From Chloroherpetonaceae bacterium (GTDB lineage: Bacteria > Bacteroidota > Chlorobiia > Chlorobiales > Chloroherpetonaceae): a DNA stretch of 64,000 nucleotides. The notes under the pieces were generated by a model, which did no database searches, had not been told where the DNA came from, and saw only the letters and a list, made by a program, of their open reading frames with translations. The stretch covers positions 1 to 64,000 of the forward strand of contig JANQGG010000015.1 of the NCBI GenBank assembly GCA_028277445.1. Direction: 5' to 3'. Positions 26,413-36,375 of this stretch are shown one piece after another (position 1 is the stretch's first letter; each line of letters opens with the position of its first letter). Both the position numbers and the translations under genes were made by a program.

Positions 26413-27987
26413 ATGTTACTTGAAAACGAAAAAGGTCAGTTTAAGCTTGCGGCCATTGATATGGGCACCAACTCATTTCATATGGTCATCAGTGAAGTTT
26501 TACCCGATGGCGGATTCATAGTTGTTGACCGGGCCAAAGACATGATACGGATTGGTGAAAATAGCATCACCACCAAAATGCTTTCTGAAGAAGCCATGGT
26601 AAAAGGCCTGCAATCCCTCAAAACACTAAAAAAACTGGCCACAGAACGCGGGGTCGATAATCATCACGTCATTGCATACGCCACCAGCGCCATACGCGAA
26701 GCTAAAAACGGCGAGCGGTTTTTGGACATGATCAACCGGGAAGTTGGTATCAAAACCAAGCTGATTTCGGGTGTTGAGGAAGCCAGGTTGATATATTTAG
26801 GGGTTCGGGATGCGATAGATATTGGTGATAAAAATGCCTTAATGTTCGATATCGGCGGTGGATCCTTAGAAATTATTTTTGGTGATGGCAAAACCCCTTT
26901 TCTTTTGGAAAGTAAAAAACTTGGCGTGGCACGAATGCTAGAGCGCTTTGTAACCACCGATCCGATTTCAACCAAAGAGCGTCATTTGCTGCAACAGTAT
27001 TATGAAGTAAATCTTCAATCCATTGCTGAATATCTTAAAGAGAATCCACCGGAAATGTTTATCGGCTCTTCCGGCACGATTGAAAATATTGCCAAAATGA
27101 TTTTTAACATGAGTGGCAATGGGGAATACGGCCGATTAAATAACCGCGTGTTTACGAAAAAGGAATTTTCAACATTGGTAAAAAAAGTGCTTGAGATGGA
27201 TTCCTCAGAGCGGCTTGAATTAAATGGACTTGATGAAAAACGCGTTGATTTGATTGTTCCCGGATTAATACTGACATGCACGCTGTTTAATCTGTTTAAT
27301 GTTGATAAGTTAATGATTTCGGAATCGGCCTTACGTGAAGGTATGGTGATTGATTACCTGCTCAATCATGTTGAAGCTTATCGTAAAACACATGAGTATT
27401 TGGATGTCAGGCGAAAAAGTGTCATAGAGCTTGCCCAACGATTTCAATGGGATAAGACGCATTCATTTCATGTTGCAAAATTAGCCACAAGATTATTTGA
27501 TCAGCTTAAGTCCTTACATAAAGTCCCGGATACCTATCGCGATCTTTTGGAATATGCCGGATTGCTTCATAATATTGGCTGCTTTATTTCTATGACCGGT
27601 CATCATAAGCATAGTTTTTATATCATTCTTAATGGCGGACTAAGGGGGTTCAGCCCCGAAGAAATCCAGATTATTGCCAACACGGTGCGTTACCATCGAA
27701 AATCTTTGCCAAACTTAAAGCATCCCAATTTCAAATCACTCTCGGTAGAGCATCGCCAGGTTATCAAACGTTTGTCTGTTTTTTTGAGGTTGGCTAATGC
27801 GTTGGATCGGGGCCACCGGCAAACCATACAGGATATTGTAGTTGATGAGCATGGTAAAATGATTCATTTGAATTTACGTGCCATTAAAGACCCGGAAATT
27901 GAAGTCTGGGAATTTAATCGCGAAAAACAATGGCTTGAATCGCTATACAAGCGCAAGCTTCAAATTGATGTTGAACTGATTAAATAA
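26413..27987 (+). CDS. Ppx/GppA exopolyphosphatase with HD-like domain
   Basis: 524 residues. The N-terminal actin-like domain has AAIDMGTNSFHMVI and the second phosphate loop MFDIGGGSLEIIF; SSGTIENIA closes the active site. From about residue 320 the C-terminal HD-type domain has FHVAKLATRLFDQL, LLHNIGCFIS and HHKHSFYII. Members hydrolyse polyphosphate and/or pppGpp, linking phosphate storage to the stringent response. The next gene starts on the base after its stop. Confidence 0.9.
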   Translation: MLLENEKGQFKLAAIDMGTNSFHMVISEVLPDGGFIVVDRAKDMIRIGENSITTKMLSEEAMVKGLQSLKTLKKLATERGVDNHHVIAYATSAIREAKNGERFLDMINREVGIKTKLISGVEEARLIYLGVRDAIDIGDKNALMFDIGGGSLEIIFGDGKTPFLLESKKLGVARMLERFVTTDPISTKERHLLQQYYEVNLQSIAEYLKENPPEMFIGSSGTIENIAKMIFNMSGNGEYGRLNNRVFTKKEFSTLVKKVLEMDSSERLELNGLDEKRVDLIVPGLILTCTLFNLFNVDKLMISESALREGMVIDYLLNHVEAYRKTHEYLDVRRKSVIELAQRFQWDKTHSFHVAKLATRLFDQLKSLHKVPDTYRDLLEYAGLLHNIGCFISMTGHHKHSFYIILNGGLRGFSPEEIQIIANTVRYHRKSLPNLKHPNFKSLSVEHRQVIKRLSVFLRLANALDRGHRQTIQDIVVDEHGKMIHLNLRAIKDPEIEVWEFNREKQWLESLYKRKLQIDVELIK

Positions 27988-28320
27988 ATGACCGGCCTTC
28001 CTAACGAGCGAATTATCTATATTTGTTGCAACGAGCGTGATGATGAGCAGTTAAAACCCTCATGTGGCAAAAAGGGATCAAAAGCATTGGTTGAGTGTTT
28101 TCAAACAGCCTTGGATGAACGAGAGATTCACGATATTGAAGTTGTTGAAAATAAATGTTTGGGCGCTTGCCAAAACGGCCCAACTGTTTTTATTTACCCT
28201 GATAACATATGGTATGGACACGTGACGCCGGATGATGTACAAGAAATTGTTACGGAACATTTCGCAAAAAATCGACCCTTAAAACGGTTATTTATTCAAT
28301 CAATCATGAATAAACTTTAA
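27988..28320 (+). CDS. Thioredoxin-like [2Fe-2S] ferredoxin
   Basis: 110 residues. Cluster cysteines follow the thioredoxin-like ferredoxin pattern: ICCNERDDEQLKPSCG in front and NKCLGACQNGP behind, followed by the VFIYPDNIWYG strand. It is a small electron carrier of unknown partner. Its ATG follows the upstream stop directly, so it is probably translationally coupled to the Ppx/GppA gene. Confidence 0.85.
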   Translation: MTGLPNERIIYICCNERDDEQLKPSCGKKGSKALVECFQTALDEREIHDIEVVENKCLGACQNGPTVFIYPDNIWYGHVTPDDVQEIVTEHFAKNRPLKRLFIQSIMNKL

Positions 28321-28325
28321 CGCAT

Positions 28326-28790
28326 ATGGATATTCAAATTGGGCAGCAGGCTCCTGAAATTGAGCTCGAAAGCACAAATGGGCATATTCAGAAACTTTCG
28401 GAATTTAAAGGCCAAAAGCATGTCTTGGTTAATTTTTATCCATTGGACTTCACACCGGTTTGTACAAGTCAGAATTGCGGTTTTTCAATTGATTTGGGAT
28501 TATTTGATCAATTCGATACGGTTATTTTACCCATCAGCGTGGATTCCAAATATTGCCATCATGCGTTTCAGGAAAAATATTCCATCCGTCAGGAGCTCTT
28601 AAGCGATATCCACCGCAAAGCCACCCACGATTACGGCGTGTATTTTGAGCCCATGAATTGCAGTAAACGCGCCTACTTTCTTGTGGATAAATCCGGGATT
28701 GTTCGTTGGAAAAAAATTATGGATGAGCTTAAAGATTCATTAAGCGTTCAGGAGCTTTTAAGCGTTGTAAAAACCATAGCGGATGGTTAA
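28326..28790 (+). CDS. Peroxiredoxin, AhpC/TSA family
   Basis: 154 residues with thioredoxin fold. The peroxidatic cysteine is Cys46 in DFTPVCTSQNC, with a second Cys at 51. This is the AhpE/BCP-like subgroup that reduces H2O2 and organic peroxides with an external thiol. It lies five bases after the ferredoxin-like gene, suggesting a shared oxidative-stress transcript. Confidence 0.88.
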   Translation: MDIQIGQQAPEIELESTNGHIQKLSEFKGQKHVLVNFYPLDFTPVCTSQNCGFSIDLGLFDQFDTVILPISVDSKYCHHAFQEKYSIRQELLSDIHRKATHDYGVYFEPMNCSKRAYFLVDKSGIVRWKKIMDELKDSLSVQELLSVVKTIADG

Positions 28791-28827
28791 ACCGTGCAAA
28801 TGTGGCTTGGAAAAGGATGGTTTTTGA

Positions 28828-29583
28828 ATGGCTGATCCCACCATTTCGGAAGCCTTGACGCTTTTAGCGTTAAGTGCCATGGCCGGCTTTATTAATGTGA
28901 TGGCTGCTGGCGGCTCAAGTTTAATTCTCCCCATCCTGATTTTAATGGGTTTTGATAGCCAGGTTGCAAACGGTACGTTGCGGTTAGCCATTTTTATGCA
29001 AAACGTGTTTGCGGTGCAATCGTTCCGGCAAGAAGAGTTTCGGGAGTTTAAACAAAGCGCACTCTACAGCATGTTTGCATTGCCCGGCGCTATAGCCGGC
29101 GCATTTTTGGCGATTAACATAGCCGATGAACTCTTTCAGATGATTCTGGGAGGCGTGCTCATGTTAATTGTGCTAACCATTTTTTTTAACCCTCGCCGAG
29201 AACCGTTATTTGCCGATAACCCAACACTGGGCAACATCATAACCTATGTAACCCTTTTTTTTGTAGGCTTTTATGGTGGATTTATCCAGGTTGGCGTAGG
29301 CGTGCTCCTGATGCTGCCTCTGTTGCTGTTTCAAAATATGTCGCTTGTCAGGGTGAATTTGCATAAAGTCACCATTGTATTAATCTACACCGTTCCTGCA
29401 TTGATCATTTTCGGATGGTCGGGAAACCTGAACTTCAAGTACGGCTTAATATTAGCTATCGGACAGGCTTTCGGTGGGTGGTGGTCGGCAAAAGTTCAAA
29501 TTAAAACCGGCGAGCGTTTTGTAAAATTTGCGTTAGCGATTGCTGCGTGTATTTTATCGTTAAAGCTTTTTAAAGTGTTATGA
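28828..29583 (+). CDS. TauE/SafE family membrane permease
   Basis: 251 residues with about eight membrane segments in two repeats: MAGFINVMAAGGSSLILPIL in the first half, FFVGFYGGFIQVGVGVLLML in the second, the family's paired G-G-G motifs. Members export sulfite, sulfoacetate or similar anions, which would suit a sulfur-oxidising organism, but the substrate is not readable. Confidence 0.85.
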   Translation: MADPTISEALTLLALSAMAGFINVMAAGGSSLILPILILMGFDSQVANGTLRLAIFMQNVFAVQSFRQEEFREFKQSALYSMFALPGAIAGAFLAINIADELFQMILGGVLMLIVLTIFFNPRREPLFADNPTLGNIITYVTLFFVGFYGGFIQVGVGVLLMLPLLLFQNMSLVRVNLHKVTIVLIYTVPALIIFGWSGNLNFKYGLILAIGQAFGGWWSAKVQIKTGERFVKFALAIAACILSLKLFKVL

Positions 29584-29611
29584 TTTAAACGATGCACTAA
29601 AGGATTATTTA

Positions 29612-31477
29612 ATGTCGATCTGTCCATTACCTGAAGCAATTTATGACTATTTAAACCAGCCAAACGCCCTGCTCTTGCACACGTCGCGTGTGGATAAAAC
29701 GAATTACCACAGTTATTTATTTACAGAGCCCAAAGATATTATAGCAGTTTATGCTTTCGCCGAACTGGAACAAGCCTTTCAAAAAATAGATGATGCCCTG
29801 AAAAAAGGCGACTACGCTGCCGGATATCTGGCGTATGAAGCCGGATTTTATTTTAATCCGAAGTTACAGCATGCAATTTCGGATAAGAAGCAACACTCAC
29901 CACTGCTTTGGTTTGGAATCTATTCCGCGCCTTATGCATTTGATCACCTTAACAAACAAAGCAATCGCGGCTTGCCTGCATTTTCTGAAAAAAATATCCC
30001 TCGGCAAAAAGATTGCCATGCATCAAATTTTCAGTTAAGCATCTCTAAGCCGGATTATTTGAATCAAATTCAAGCCATTAAAGCTCATATTCGCAACGGA
30101 AATATTTATCAGCTTAATTTTACAAGTAAGCTGGAATTTGACTTTAGAGGCAATCCTGTGACATTTTATCGCAGGTTGAGCGAGGCGCAACCGGTATCGT
30201 ATGGCGCGTACCTGAATTGTGGTTCAGTGCAGATTTTAAGTCTTTCTCCTGAGTTGTTTTTTCATAAAAAGGGTAAGCATATTCAAACCCATCCCATGAA
30301 AGGAACCGCTCCGAGAGGCCGGACGGCTCATGAAGACAAAGCGATGAAAGCCTGGCTTAAAGCAGATGAAAAAAATCGCGCTGAAAACCTAATGATCGTG
30401 GATTTACTTCGAAACGATCTTGGCCGAATTTGCTTGCCACATAGCATTAGGGTTAAAAAACTCTTTGATGTACAAACCTATCCCTCGTTGCATCAAATGA
30501 TCTCGGTAATTGAAGGAAAGCTTTGTGATAATCTTTCAACAAAGCAACTCTTTGAAACGCTCTTTCCATGCGGTTCGGTAACCGGGGCGCCAAAAATTAA
30601 AGCCATGGAACTGATTCATGGGTTTGAAACTTCGAAGCGGGGCGTTTATACCGGGTCAATTGGGTTTTTAAGTCCGCACGGCGAGGCCGCATTTAATGTG
30701 GCCATACGAACCATAACGATTAAATCCAAAAAAGGTCGAATGGGCGTAGGGAGCGGCATTGTCTGGGATTCCGATCCCAAAAGCGAATATCGGGAGTGCG
30801 AGCTAAAAGCGCAATTTTTAAACCGACATCCTCAACATGTTCAGCTCATTGAAACCATGCTTTGGCAGGAAGGTTACCCGCTCTTATCATCGCATTTGCA
30901 GCGATTAATGCATTCGGCATCGGTATTGAATTTTGAGTGCTGCGGAAAAGAGATTCAAAAATTGCTTCACCAGGAAGCCAGCGCGTTTCAAACCAAAAAT
31001 GCCTACAAAGTCAGATTATTACTAACCAAAGACGGCAATAGTTCTATTGAGTCTTCAAAACTCGAAAATCATCATTGGAGAGAGCCTAAGGTATGTTTGG
31101 CGAAAACACGAATGCATTCCCAAAATCCGTATTTAGCTCATAAAACCACCTGTCGCGACATTTATAATGAATCGCATGCCAAAGCATTGCAATTTGGCTT
31201 TGCCGACGTGTTGTTTTTTAATGAAAACGGGAATTTAACGGAAGGCGCTATAAGCAATGTATTTTTGAAAAAAAACCATCAATTCTATACGCCTGAGCTT
31301 TCGTGCGGATTGTTGCCAGGCGTTTATCGTGAAAAAATGCTTGAAGATCATACCCAATGCCAGGAAACGAAGCTAAGGATAGATGATGTAACCGCTTGCG
31401 ATGAACTCTATATTTGTAATGCCGTTAGAGGTTTAGTTCGCGTTACTTTTGAACATGTCTATATCGAAGACTTATGA
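29612..31477 (+). CDS. pabBC: Fused aminodeoxychorismate synthase (PabB) and lyase (PabC)
   Basis: 621 residues. About 1-375 is the chorismate-binding PabB domain (HIRNGNIYQLNFT, the active-site lysine in HPMKGTAPRGR, RAENLMIVDLLRNDLGR, GSVTGAPKIKAME). About 380-621 is a PLP-dependent PabC/BCAT-type lyase (LTEGAISNVFL, LLPGVYREKML). Together they turn chorismate into p-aminobenzoate for folate. The glutaminase PabA is not nearby. It overlaps the next gene by ATGA. Confidence 0.9.
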   Translation: MSICPLPEAIYDYLNQPNALLLHTSRVDKTNYHSYLFTEPKDIIAVYAFAELEQAFQKIDDALKKGDYAAGYLAYEAGFYFNPKLQHAISDKKQHSPLLWFGIYSAPYAFDHLNKQSNRGLPAFSEKNIPRQKDCHASNFQLSISKPDYLNQIQAIKAHIRNGNIYQLNFTSKLEFDFRGNPVTFYRRLSEAQPVSYGAYLNCGSVQILSLSPELFFHKKGKHIQTHPMKGTAPRGRTAHEDKAMKAWLKADEKNRAENLMIVDLLRNDLGRICLPHSIRVKKLFDVQTYPSLHQMISVIEGKLCDNLSTKQLFETLFPCGSVTGAPKIKAMELIHGFETSKRGVYTGSIGFLSPHGEAAFNVAIRTITIKSKKGRMGVGSGIVWDSDPKSEYRECELKAQFLNRHPQHVQLIETMLWQEGYPLLSSHLQRLMHSASVLNFECCGKEIQKLLHQEASAFQTKNAYKVRLLLTKDGNSSIESSKLENHHWREPKVCLAKTRMHSQNPYLAHKTTCRDIYNESHAKALQFGFADVLFFNENGNLTEGAISNVFLKKNHQFYTPELSCGLLPGVYREKMLEDHTQCQETKLRIDDVTACDELYICNAVRGLVRVTFEHVYIEDL

Positions 31478-32490
31478 GTAAAGAACCAATTTCTTTAAAT
31501 GCCTGCATTACCGGGGTGGGTAGCTTACCGTTTCCCGATTCACAGCAGGCCATTGAAATCATTGGTGAGTATTGTCCCGAAATTCCTTTTTGGCCACAAC
31601 TGCCCCAACGATCGCACCAGGAAATGATGATATGGCAATCTATGCATGCATTTCATAATTATTTTAGTGATCCCAGCCCCGAATGCATCTCTTTTGAAAT
31701 CAAATCAGGATTAGAGGATGAGTTCTTATCAGCCTTAAAGACATCGGGTGGCGCTTTGAGCCAACATGTTGCCAAAAGTTTCTTTGACTTTAAAACAGCC
31801 CTTGACTGTGGCCGTTTTTCCAAAGCCAGATTTTTAAAAACGCAAACCACAGGGCCAGCAACATTGCTTTCCGTAATGTCTCAGGCTACGATAAAGCAAA
31901 TGCAACCTAAAATGATGTTTGAGGGATTAATCGCACATGTTTATGCGCAGGTTTTGTGGCAGTATCAACAGCTTAAATCTTATGAAACGCCTTTGATTTT
32001 TATCTTGGATGAACCGGCGCTGGGTTACCTGAAAATCCATCAATCGGTGTTTAACGATATAGTAAATGCTTATGAAGCATTTCAAAAAAAGTTACAAGCC
32101 TTGGGCATTTATGTAGGCGTTCATTGCTGTGCCAGGGAAGGGTTTGAAACCATGTTTAGGCTAAATCCTGAGATCATTTCCTTTGATGCGCATAGAGATT
32201 TGGAGGCTTGTTTGAACCCGCCCGCATTTCATAAATTTGCTGAAAACGGGGGGGCTTTGTTGTTGGGTTGCGCCTCAACGGATGCCTACGTGTTGAAGAC
32301 TCAAAATCCCGAACGCGTTTTTCAAACCTTACGATCGCATCAAAAATTAAAACCATTTTTTGAAGAACAATACAGGCGTATCGGATTTACGTCATCGTGC
32401 GGGTTAGGATTAGCCCAAACCCAGGATGTCAGGCCATCGTTTGAGTTTCTCAGGCAGGTTTCTGCGCTGGCGCGTCAAGCAGTCGGTTGA
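31474..32490 (+). CDS. UROD/MetE-like zinc methyltransferase-type protein
   Basis: 338 residues with the TIM-barrel of cobalamin-independent methionine synthase and uroporphyrinogen decarboxylase relatives. The zinc site is suggested by VGVHCC and the C-terminal TSSCGLG; TTGPATLLS and FILDEPALG are further family motifs. It has only the catalytic half of MetE, so it may use a different methyl donor such as a methylcobamide protein. ATGA overlap with pabBC. Its 3' end overlaps nth on the other strand by 16 bases. Confidence 0.75.
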   Translation: MSKEPISLNACITGVGSLPFPDSQQAIEIIGEYCPEIPFWPQLPQRSHQEMMIWQSMHAFHNYFSDPSPECISFEIKSGLEDEFLSALKTSGGALSQHVAKSFFDFKTALDCGRFSKARFLKTQTTGPATLLSVMSQATIKQMQPKMMFEGLIAHVYAQVLWQYQQLKSYETPLIFILDEPALGYLKIHQSVFNDIVNAYEAFQKKLQALGIYVGVHCCAREGFETMFRLNPEIISFDAHRDLEACLNPPAFHKFAENGGALLLGCASTDAYVLKTQNPERVFQTLRSHQKLKPFFEEQYRRIGFTSSCGLGLAQTQDVRPSFEFLRQVSALARQAVG

Positions 32491-33122
32491 TTGCTGAAAA
32501 ACATATCGCAAATATGTGTGATCGGGCAAATGCTGCATTTTGGCACGCGAGCCGTGCAAGTGTAACGTCCGTGGAGTATCAAATAATGGTGAAAATCGCT
32601 AACCAAATTTGTAGGAATGATTTCCATCAATTGAAGTTCGGTGTCTAAAACATTATCGGCTGTAACAAGTCCGATGCGGTTGGAAACTCTATGTACATGG
32701 GTATCGACGGCAAGAACCGGGTGCCCGAACGCATTACTCATGACAACATGAGCGGTTTTCCTCCCAACGCCCGGCAATGCGGTCAGTTCTTCCAATGTAT
32801 CAGGCACACGGCCATCATATTTTTCAACCAGCGTTTTGCTTAACGCCAGAACATTTTTGGCCTTATTATTTAAGAAGTTAATCGATTTTATTTCTTCCCG
32901 CATTTGTTCAAAGCTCAGCTTGGCCATACTACCGGGATCAGGATATTTTCTGAACAAACTCTCGGTAACAATATTGACGCGTTTATCGGTGCATTGTGCT
33001 GCCAAAACAGTAGAGATCAGAAGTTGAAAAGGGGTTTTATAATTCAATTCGGTTTTGGGATTGGGGTATTTTTCACCCAATATCTTTTCGATTTCAAAAA
33101 CTTTTTCATGTCTTGTAATCAT
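32475..33122 (-). CDS. nth: Endonuclease III
   Basis: 215 residues, normal length. DNA glycosylase/AP lyase that removes oxidised pyrimidines. Helix-hairpin-helix LPGVGRKTAHVV with the catalytic Lys, catalytic Asp in VDTHVHRVSNR, and the C-terminal [4Fe-4S] cysteines CTARVPKCSICPITHIC. Confidence 0.95.
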   Translation of the reverse strand: MITRHEKVFEIEKILGEKYPNPKTELNYKTPFQLLISTVLAAQCTDKRVNIVTESLFRKYPDPGSMAKLSFEQMREEIKSINFLNNKAKNVLALSKTLVEKYDGRVPDTLEELTALPGVGRKTAHVVMSNAFGHPVLAVDTHVHRVSNRIGLVTADNVLDTELQLMEIIPTNLVSDFHHYLILHGRYTCTARVPKCSICPITHICDMFFSNQPTA

Positions 33123-33149
33123 TGCGCTCTCCGTGTAAAACAGTTAAAA

Positions 33150-33842
33150 CTAATGCCAATAGTTCATATCTATATTTTCCTTTTGATACAGTTTTCGGGA
33201 GGGTAGCTCAACAGCTGTGAGCTTGCCAAAACCCCGGCGATAAATATAAACGCAACCGGTATCTATGCAAATCAGTTTTGGCAATAAGAGCGGTTCGGGT
33301 TGCGGCGTATGTCCGCAAACAACGGTTTTTTCCCATTTTTCCTGGGAAAATGCAAATAAGTCGGCATTCAAATGCCCTCGATACCACGCAAAGTCTTCAG
33401 CCGACATGTCGTGTAGGTTTTCGGCAATGGATTTATGGGGTGAAACACCGCCATGAACAAATAAATAATCTGTGGTTTCAAGGTACATCGGGCAGGCGGT
33501 TAAAAATTCAACATGCGAATCCGGTATTCGGCTTAGCCCTGATTGAGCATAGGATTCTAATGTATCACGGCCTCCATTTATAGCCCACGATTCTATATCT
33601 TTAAATGCAAAGTAGTCGAGCATTAGCAATTCGTGGTTGCCCTTCAAAAACGTACACGTGTATTTCTCCGAAAGGTCCAAAAGGTAATTTATAACTTCGT
33701 TTGAAGCTGGCCCACGATCCACATAATCGCCTAAAAAAATCAATTGATGCTCAGAAGAAATAGGTAGAGATTGAACTAAAGCGGTGAGGGTTTTATAACA
33801 GCCATGAATGTCGCCAATGGCAAAATAAAGTTTCTCATCCAT
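33150..33842 (-). CDS. PPP-family serine/threonine phosphatase (ApaH/PrpA type)
   Basis: 230-residue metallophosphatase. All metal-binding blocks are present: GDIHGC near the N-terminus, GDYVDRGP, LKGNHE, and the later His residues in FVHGG and VCGHTP. It could dephosphorylate proteins or hydrolyse diadenosine polyphosphates; the short PrpA-like length favours the former. It lies 20 bases after nusB on the same strand. Confidence 0.88.
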   Translation of the reverse strand: MDEKLYFAIGDIHGCYKTLTALVQSLPISSEHQLIFLGDYVDRGPASNEVINYLLDLSEKYTCTFLKGNHELLMLDYFAFKDIESWAINGGRDTLESYAQSGLSRIPDSHVEFLTACPMYLETTDYLFVHGGVSPHKSIAENLHDMSAEDFAWYRGHLNADLFAFSQEKWEKTVVCGHTPQPEPLLLPKLICIDTGCVYIYRRGFGKLTAVELPSRKLYQKENIDMNYWH

Positions 33843-33862
33843 TCTAGTATCGATCCGGGGTA

Positions 33863-34468
33863 TCAGGATTTCATTCCTTTTCCACCACGTTTTTGAGTTG
33901 AAGTCTTATTTGGCTCTGTAACTAGCGACTTTCCAGGTTTACTTTGATCAGGTGATTCTTTCTGGGTATTTGATGCTTGGGATGAAGCGTGCTCGGTGCG
34001 TTCTTTTTTCGGAGGCATATCAATGAGCCCACGTCCCGATTTATTAAGCTTCCCGGTATTTTTTAGTTCATTGAATGTCGCATCCAAAATGCCATTTACA
34101 AAACGGCTACTTTTATCCGTGCTATATTTTTTGGCGATTTCTAAAGCCTCATTAATCGAAACCTTTGGCGGAACATCATCAAGAAACAGCATTTCTGCTA
34201 CAGCGATACGGATCAAATTTCGATCAATAATCGCCATTCGATTGATTTCCCAGTTATCAGCATGTTTTTTGATGTAACTATCAATGGTGGATTGATTGTT
34301 CAGAATGTTGTGTATGATTTTAAGTGCGAAATCGTAGGACTTCAAATCATTTTGAACATCTACAGTGATGATACCTTTCATAACATCCTCTATGCTTTCC
34401 TTCCTGATTTCATAAGCATAAAGGATTTGCATTACTATTTCACGAATTTGTCTGCGACTGATAACCAT
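33863..34468 (-). CDS. nusB: Transcription antitermination factor NusB with C-terminal tail
   Basis: 201 residues against a usual 135-150. Residues 1-140 are a normal NusB fold (SRRQIREIVMQILYAYE, then NWEINRMAIIDRNLIRIAVAEML, then SINEALEIAKKYSTDKSSRFVNGILD). The last 60 residues are a low-complexity Lys/Ser/Pro/Thr-rich tail that is probably disordered. NusB binds boxA with NusE in rRNA antitermination. Confidence 0.92.
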   Translation of the reverse strand: MVISRRQIREIVMQILYAYEIRKESIEDVMKGIITVDVQNDLKSYDFALKIIHNILNNQSTIDSYIKKHADNWEINRMAIIDRNLIRIAVAEMLFLDDVPPKVSINEALEIAKKYSTDKSSRFVNGILDATFNELKNTGKLNKSGRGLIDMPPKKERTEHASSQASNTQKESPDQSKPGKSLVTEPNKTSTQKRGGKGMKS

Positions 34469-34580
34469 GATAAAGAACTTGCTGTTACATATTTACATAT
34501 TTAAACAAATTACAAGTAAATTAGCTGAAATGTTGGTAAAACTAAAATTTTATCCGTGCTTTCAATAAAAATAATGATGC

Positions 34581-35636
34581 CTAATCTTCTAAAGCTGCTA
34601 ATTGCAAACGTTGTTCTGCTAGAAAAATAGCGGCTTGGTTTAAGCTAATATTTTTAAGGGAGGCTGTATCTATGATATTTAAAACACGATTATAAATATC
34701 TGCGACGAGTTTTTCAGCCATAGTTTTATTGTAACCAGTCAGCTCCAAAGACACATTTATAAGCCCACCGGCATTAATAACAAAGTCAGGAATATAAACT
34801 ATTCCATGCTTATCTAACAAAATTTGATGAATTTCTTCATCCAATAATTGATTATTGGCGCCGCCGGCAACAATTTTACATTGTAATTTTGGAATCGAAG
34901 AACTGTTTAAAATCCCTCCTAAAGCAGCCGGTGAAAAAATATCGCAACGCTCTTCATAAATCGTATTGGGATCAACAACTGTTGCATTATAAGTTTGTGC
35001 GAGACGTAAGGCTTTTTCCTGGAAAATATCGGCAATTTTTATGTGAGCATTTTCTTTGTACAAATGCTCACAAAGGTATTTAGCAACCTGACCGGCGCCT
35101 TGTATAAGAATTGTTTTACCGCTTAATGAATCCGAACCATACACATGTTTGGCGGCGGCTTTCATACCCATATAAACGCCATAAGCTGTGTAAGGAGAAG
35201 GATCGCCGCTACCGCCTTTTTTTTGATCAATACCGGTTACATACGGGGTTTTTTCCTTGATCCACGCCATGGCTTGTTCAGTAGTGCCAACATCTTCGGC
35301 TGTAATGTATGTGCCGCCAAGCCTATCAATGTGTTTTCCATAGGCATGGAACAATGGCTTGGTAAATTGTGTCTTTGGATTAGCGATGATCACAGCTTTG
35401 CCGCCACCCAGGTTTAAACCGGCCGCAGCAGCTTTGTAGGTCATACTTCTTGAAAGTCTCAAGGCATCCTGAACGGCTTCGTTATCGGATTTGTAGGGCC
35501 ATAATCGAGTGCCGCCCAACGCTGAACCAAGAACGGTATTATGAATGGCAATAATTGCCTTTAAGCCCGAAGCCTGATCCGAGCAAAAAACGAGTTGTTC
35601 ATGACCTAATGTTTCAAGAGATGAAAATATGTCCAT
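34581..35636 (-). CDS. Leucine dehydrogenase (Glu/Leu/Phe/Val dehydrogenase family)
   Basis: 351 residues. Oxidative deamination of branched-chain amino acids with NAD. N-terminal GSALGGTRLWPY, catalytic Lys in LNLGGGKAVIIA, and YITAEDVGT; then a Rossmann NAD site ILIQGAGQVAKYL. The length fits leucine/valine rather than glutamate dehydrogenase. It stands alone, with 112 bases to nusB. Confidence 0.88.
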   Translation of the reverse strand: MDIFSSLETLGHEQLVFCSDQASGLKAIIAIHNTVLGSALGGTRLWPYKSDNEAVQDALRLSRSMTYKAAAAGLNLGGGKAVIIANPKTQFTKPLFHAYGKHIDRLGGTYITAEDVGTTEQAMAWIKEKTPYVTGIDQKKGGSGDPSPYTAYGVYMGMKAAAKHVYGSDSLSGKTILIQGAGQVAKYLCEHLYKENAHIKIADIFQEKALRLAQTYNATVVDPNTIYEERCDIFSPAALGGILNSSSIPKLQCKIVAGGANNQLLDEEIHQILLDKHGIVYIPDFVINAGGLINVSLELTGYNKTMAEKLVADIYNRVLNIIDTASLKNISLNQAAIFLAEQRLQLAALED

Positions 35637-35683
35637 GCTGTGAATGTTATTTAACCTGATCGCTAATTATGGCGTTGTTTTTG

Positions 35684-36370
35684 TTAATCAAGGATGAGCT
35701 CGAGCACATGTTTTGTTTGGCTTAAATCGTGAAGTGTGTAGTCCGGATCTTCAGCATGAAGGGCTTCAAATGAATAATGACCGGTAGCCACGGCTATGCA
35801 TTTGGAGTTTAAGACTTTTGCACATTTTACATCGTGTTCGGTATCGCCTATGATAACCACTTGTTTTTCCTCAAAATTTTTTTTTGTGATCGAATAAGCA
35901 CGTTCAACAGCAACTTCCGGCAAATCGTTTCGAACAAAGCCATCTTCGGCAAAGGCGCCAAACGAAAAGAAGTGGTTTAAATCGGAGAGCTTTAGTTTAT
36001 GTCGCCCGGAAGCTTCAAAATTTCCGGTTAGCAATCCCAAAAATACATCATTATGGTTTGCTAATGCTTCCAATAACGCTCTAACGCCGCTTAAAATCTT
36101 AACATGTTCTTTTTGCGCTCGCGCCTTGAAAATTTCGATATAGGCTTTTTTGACTTCTTCGAATTTTTGAGCGATGTCGTTGATTTTCAAGCCGCTTTCG
36201 TAAAGGATTTCATGAATAATAACCCCGTCCATTTTACCGGCAAAACTTCGCGTAGCCGCATCGCCTTCGGTGCCATACGTTTGTCTGAGCGCATCAATAA
36301 GCGCATTACGGCTAATGCCTTCAATACGAACCAAAGTGCCGTCAATATCAAACAAAACGAGTTTTTTCAT
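35684..36370 (-). CDS. HAD-family phosphatase, phosphoglycolate-phosphatase type
   Basis: 228 residues from MKKLVLFDIDGTLV (motif I DxDGT). The helical cap domain follows, GLLTGNFEASG is motif II, and VVIIGDTEHDVKCA is motif IV. A start two codons earlier (ending at 36376) shares one base with the smc stop. It is coupled to smc; the substrate is unknown. Confidence 0.85.
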   Translation of the reverse strand: MKKLVLFDIDGTLVRIEGISRNALIDALRQTYGTEGDAATRSFAGKMDGVIIHEILYESGLKINDIAQKFEEVKKAYIEIFKARAQKEHVKILSGVRALLEALANHNDVFLGLLTGNFEASGRHKLKLSDLNHFFSFGAFAEDGFVRNDLPEVAVERAYSITKKNFEEKQVVIIGDTEHDVKCAKVLNSKCIAVATGHYSFEALHAEDPDYTLHDLSQTKHVLELILD

Positions 36371-36375
36371 GAACA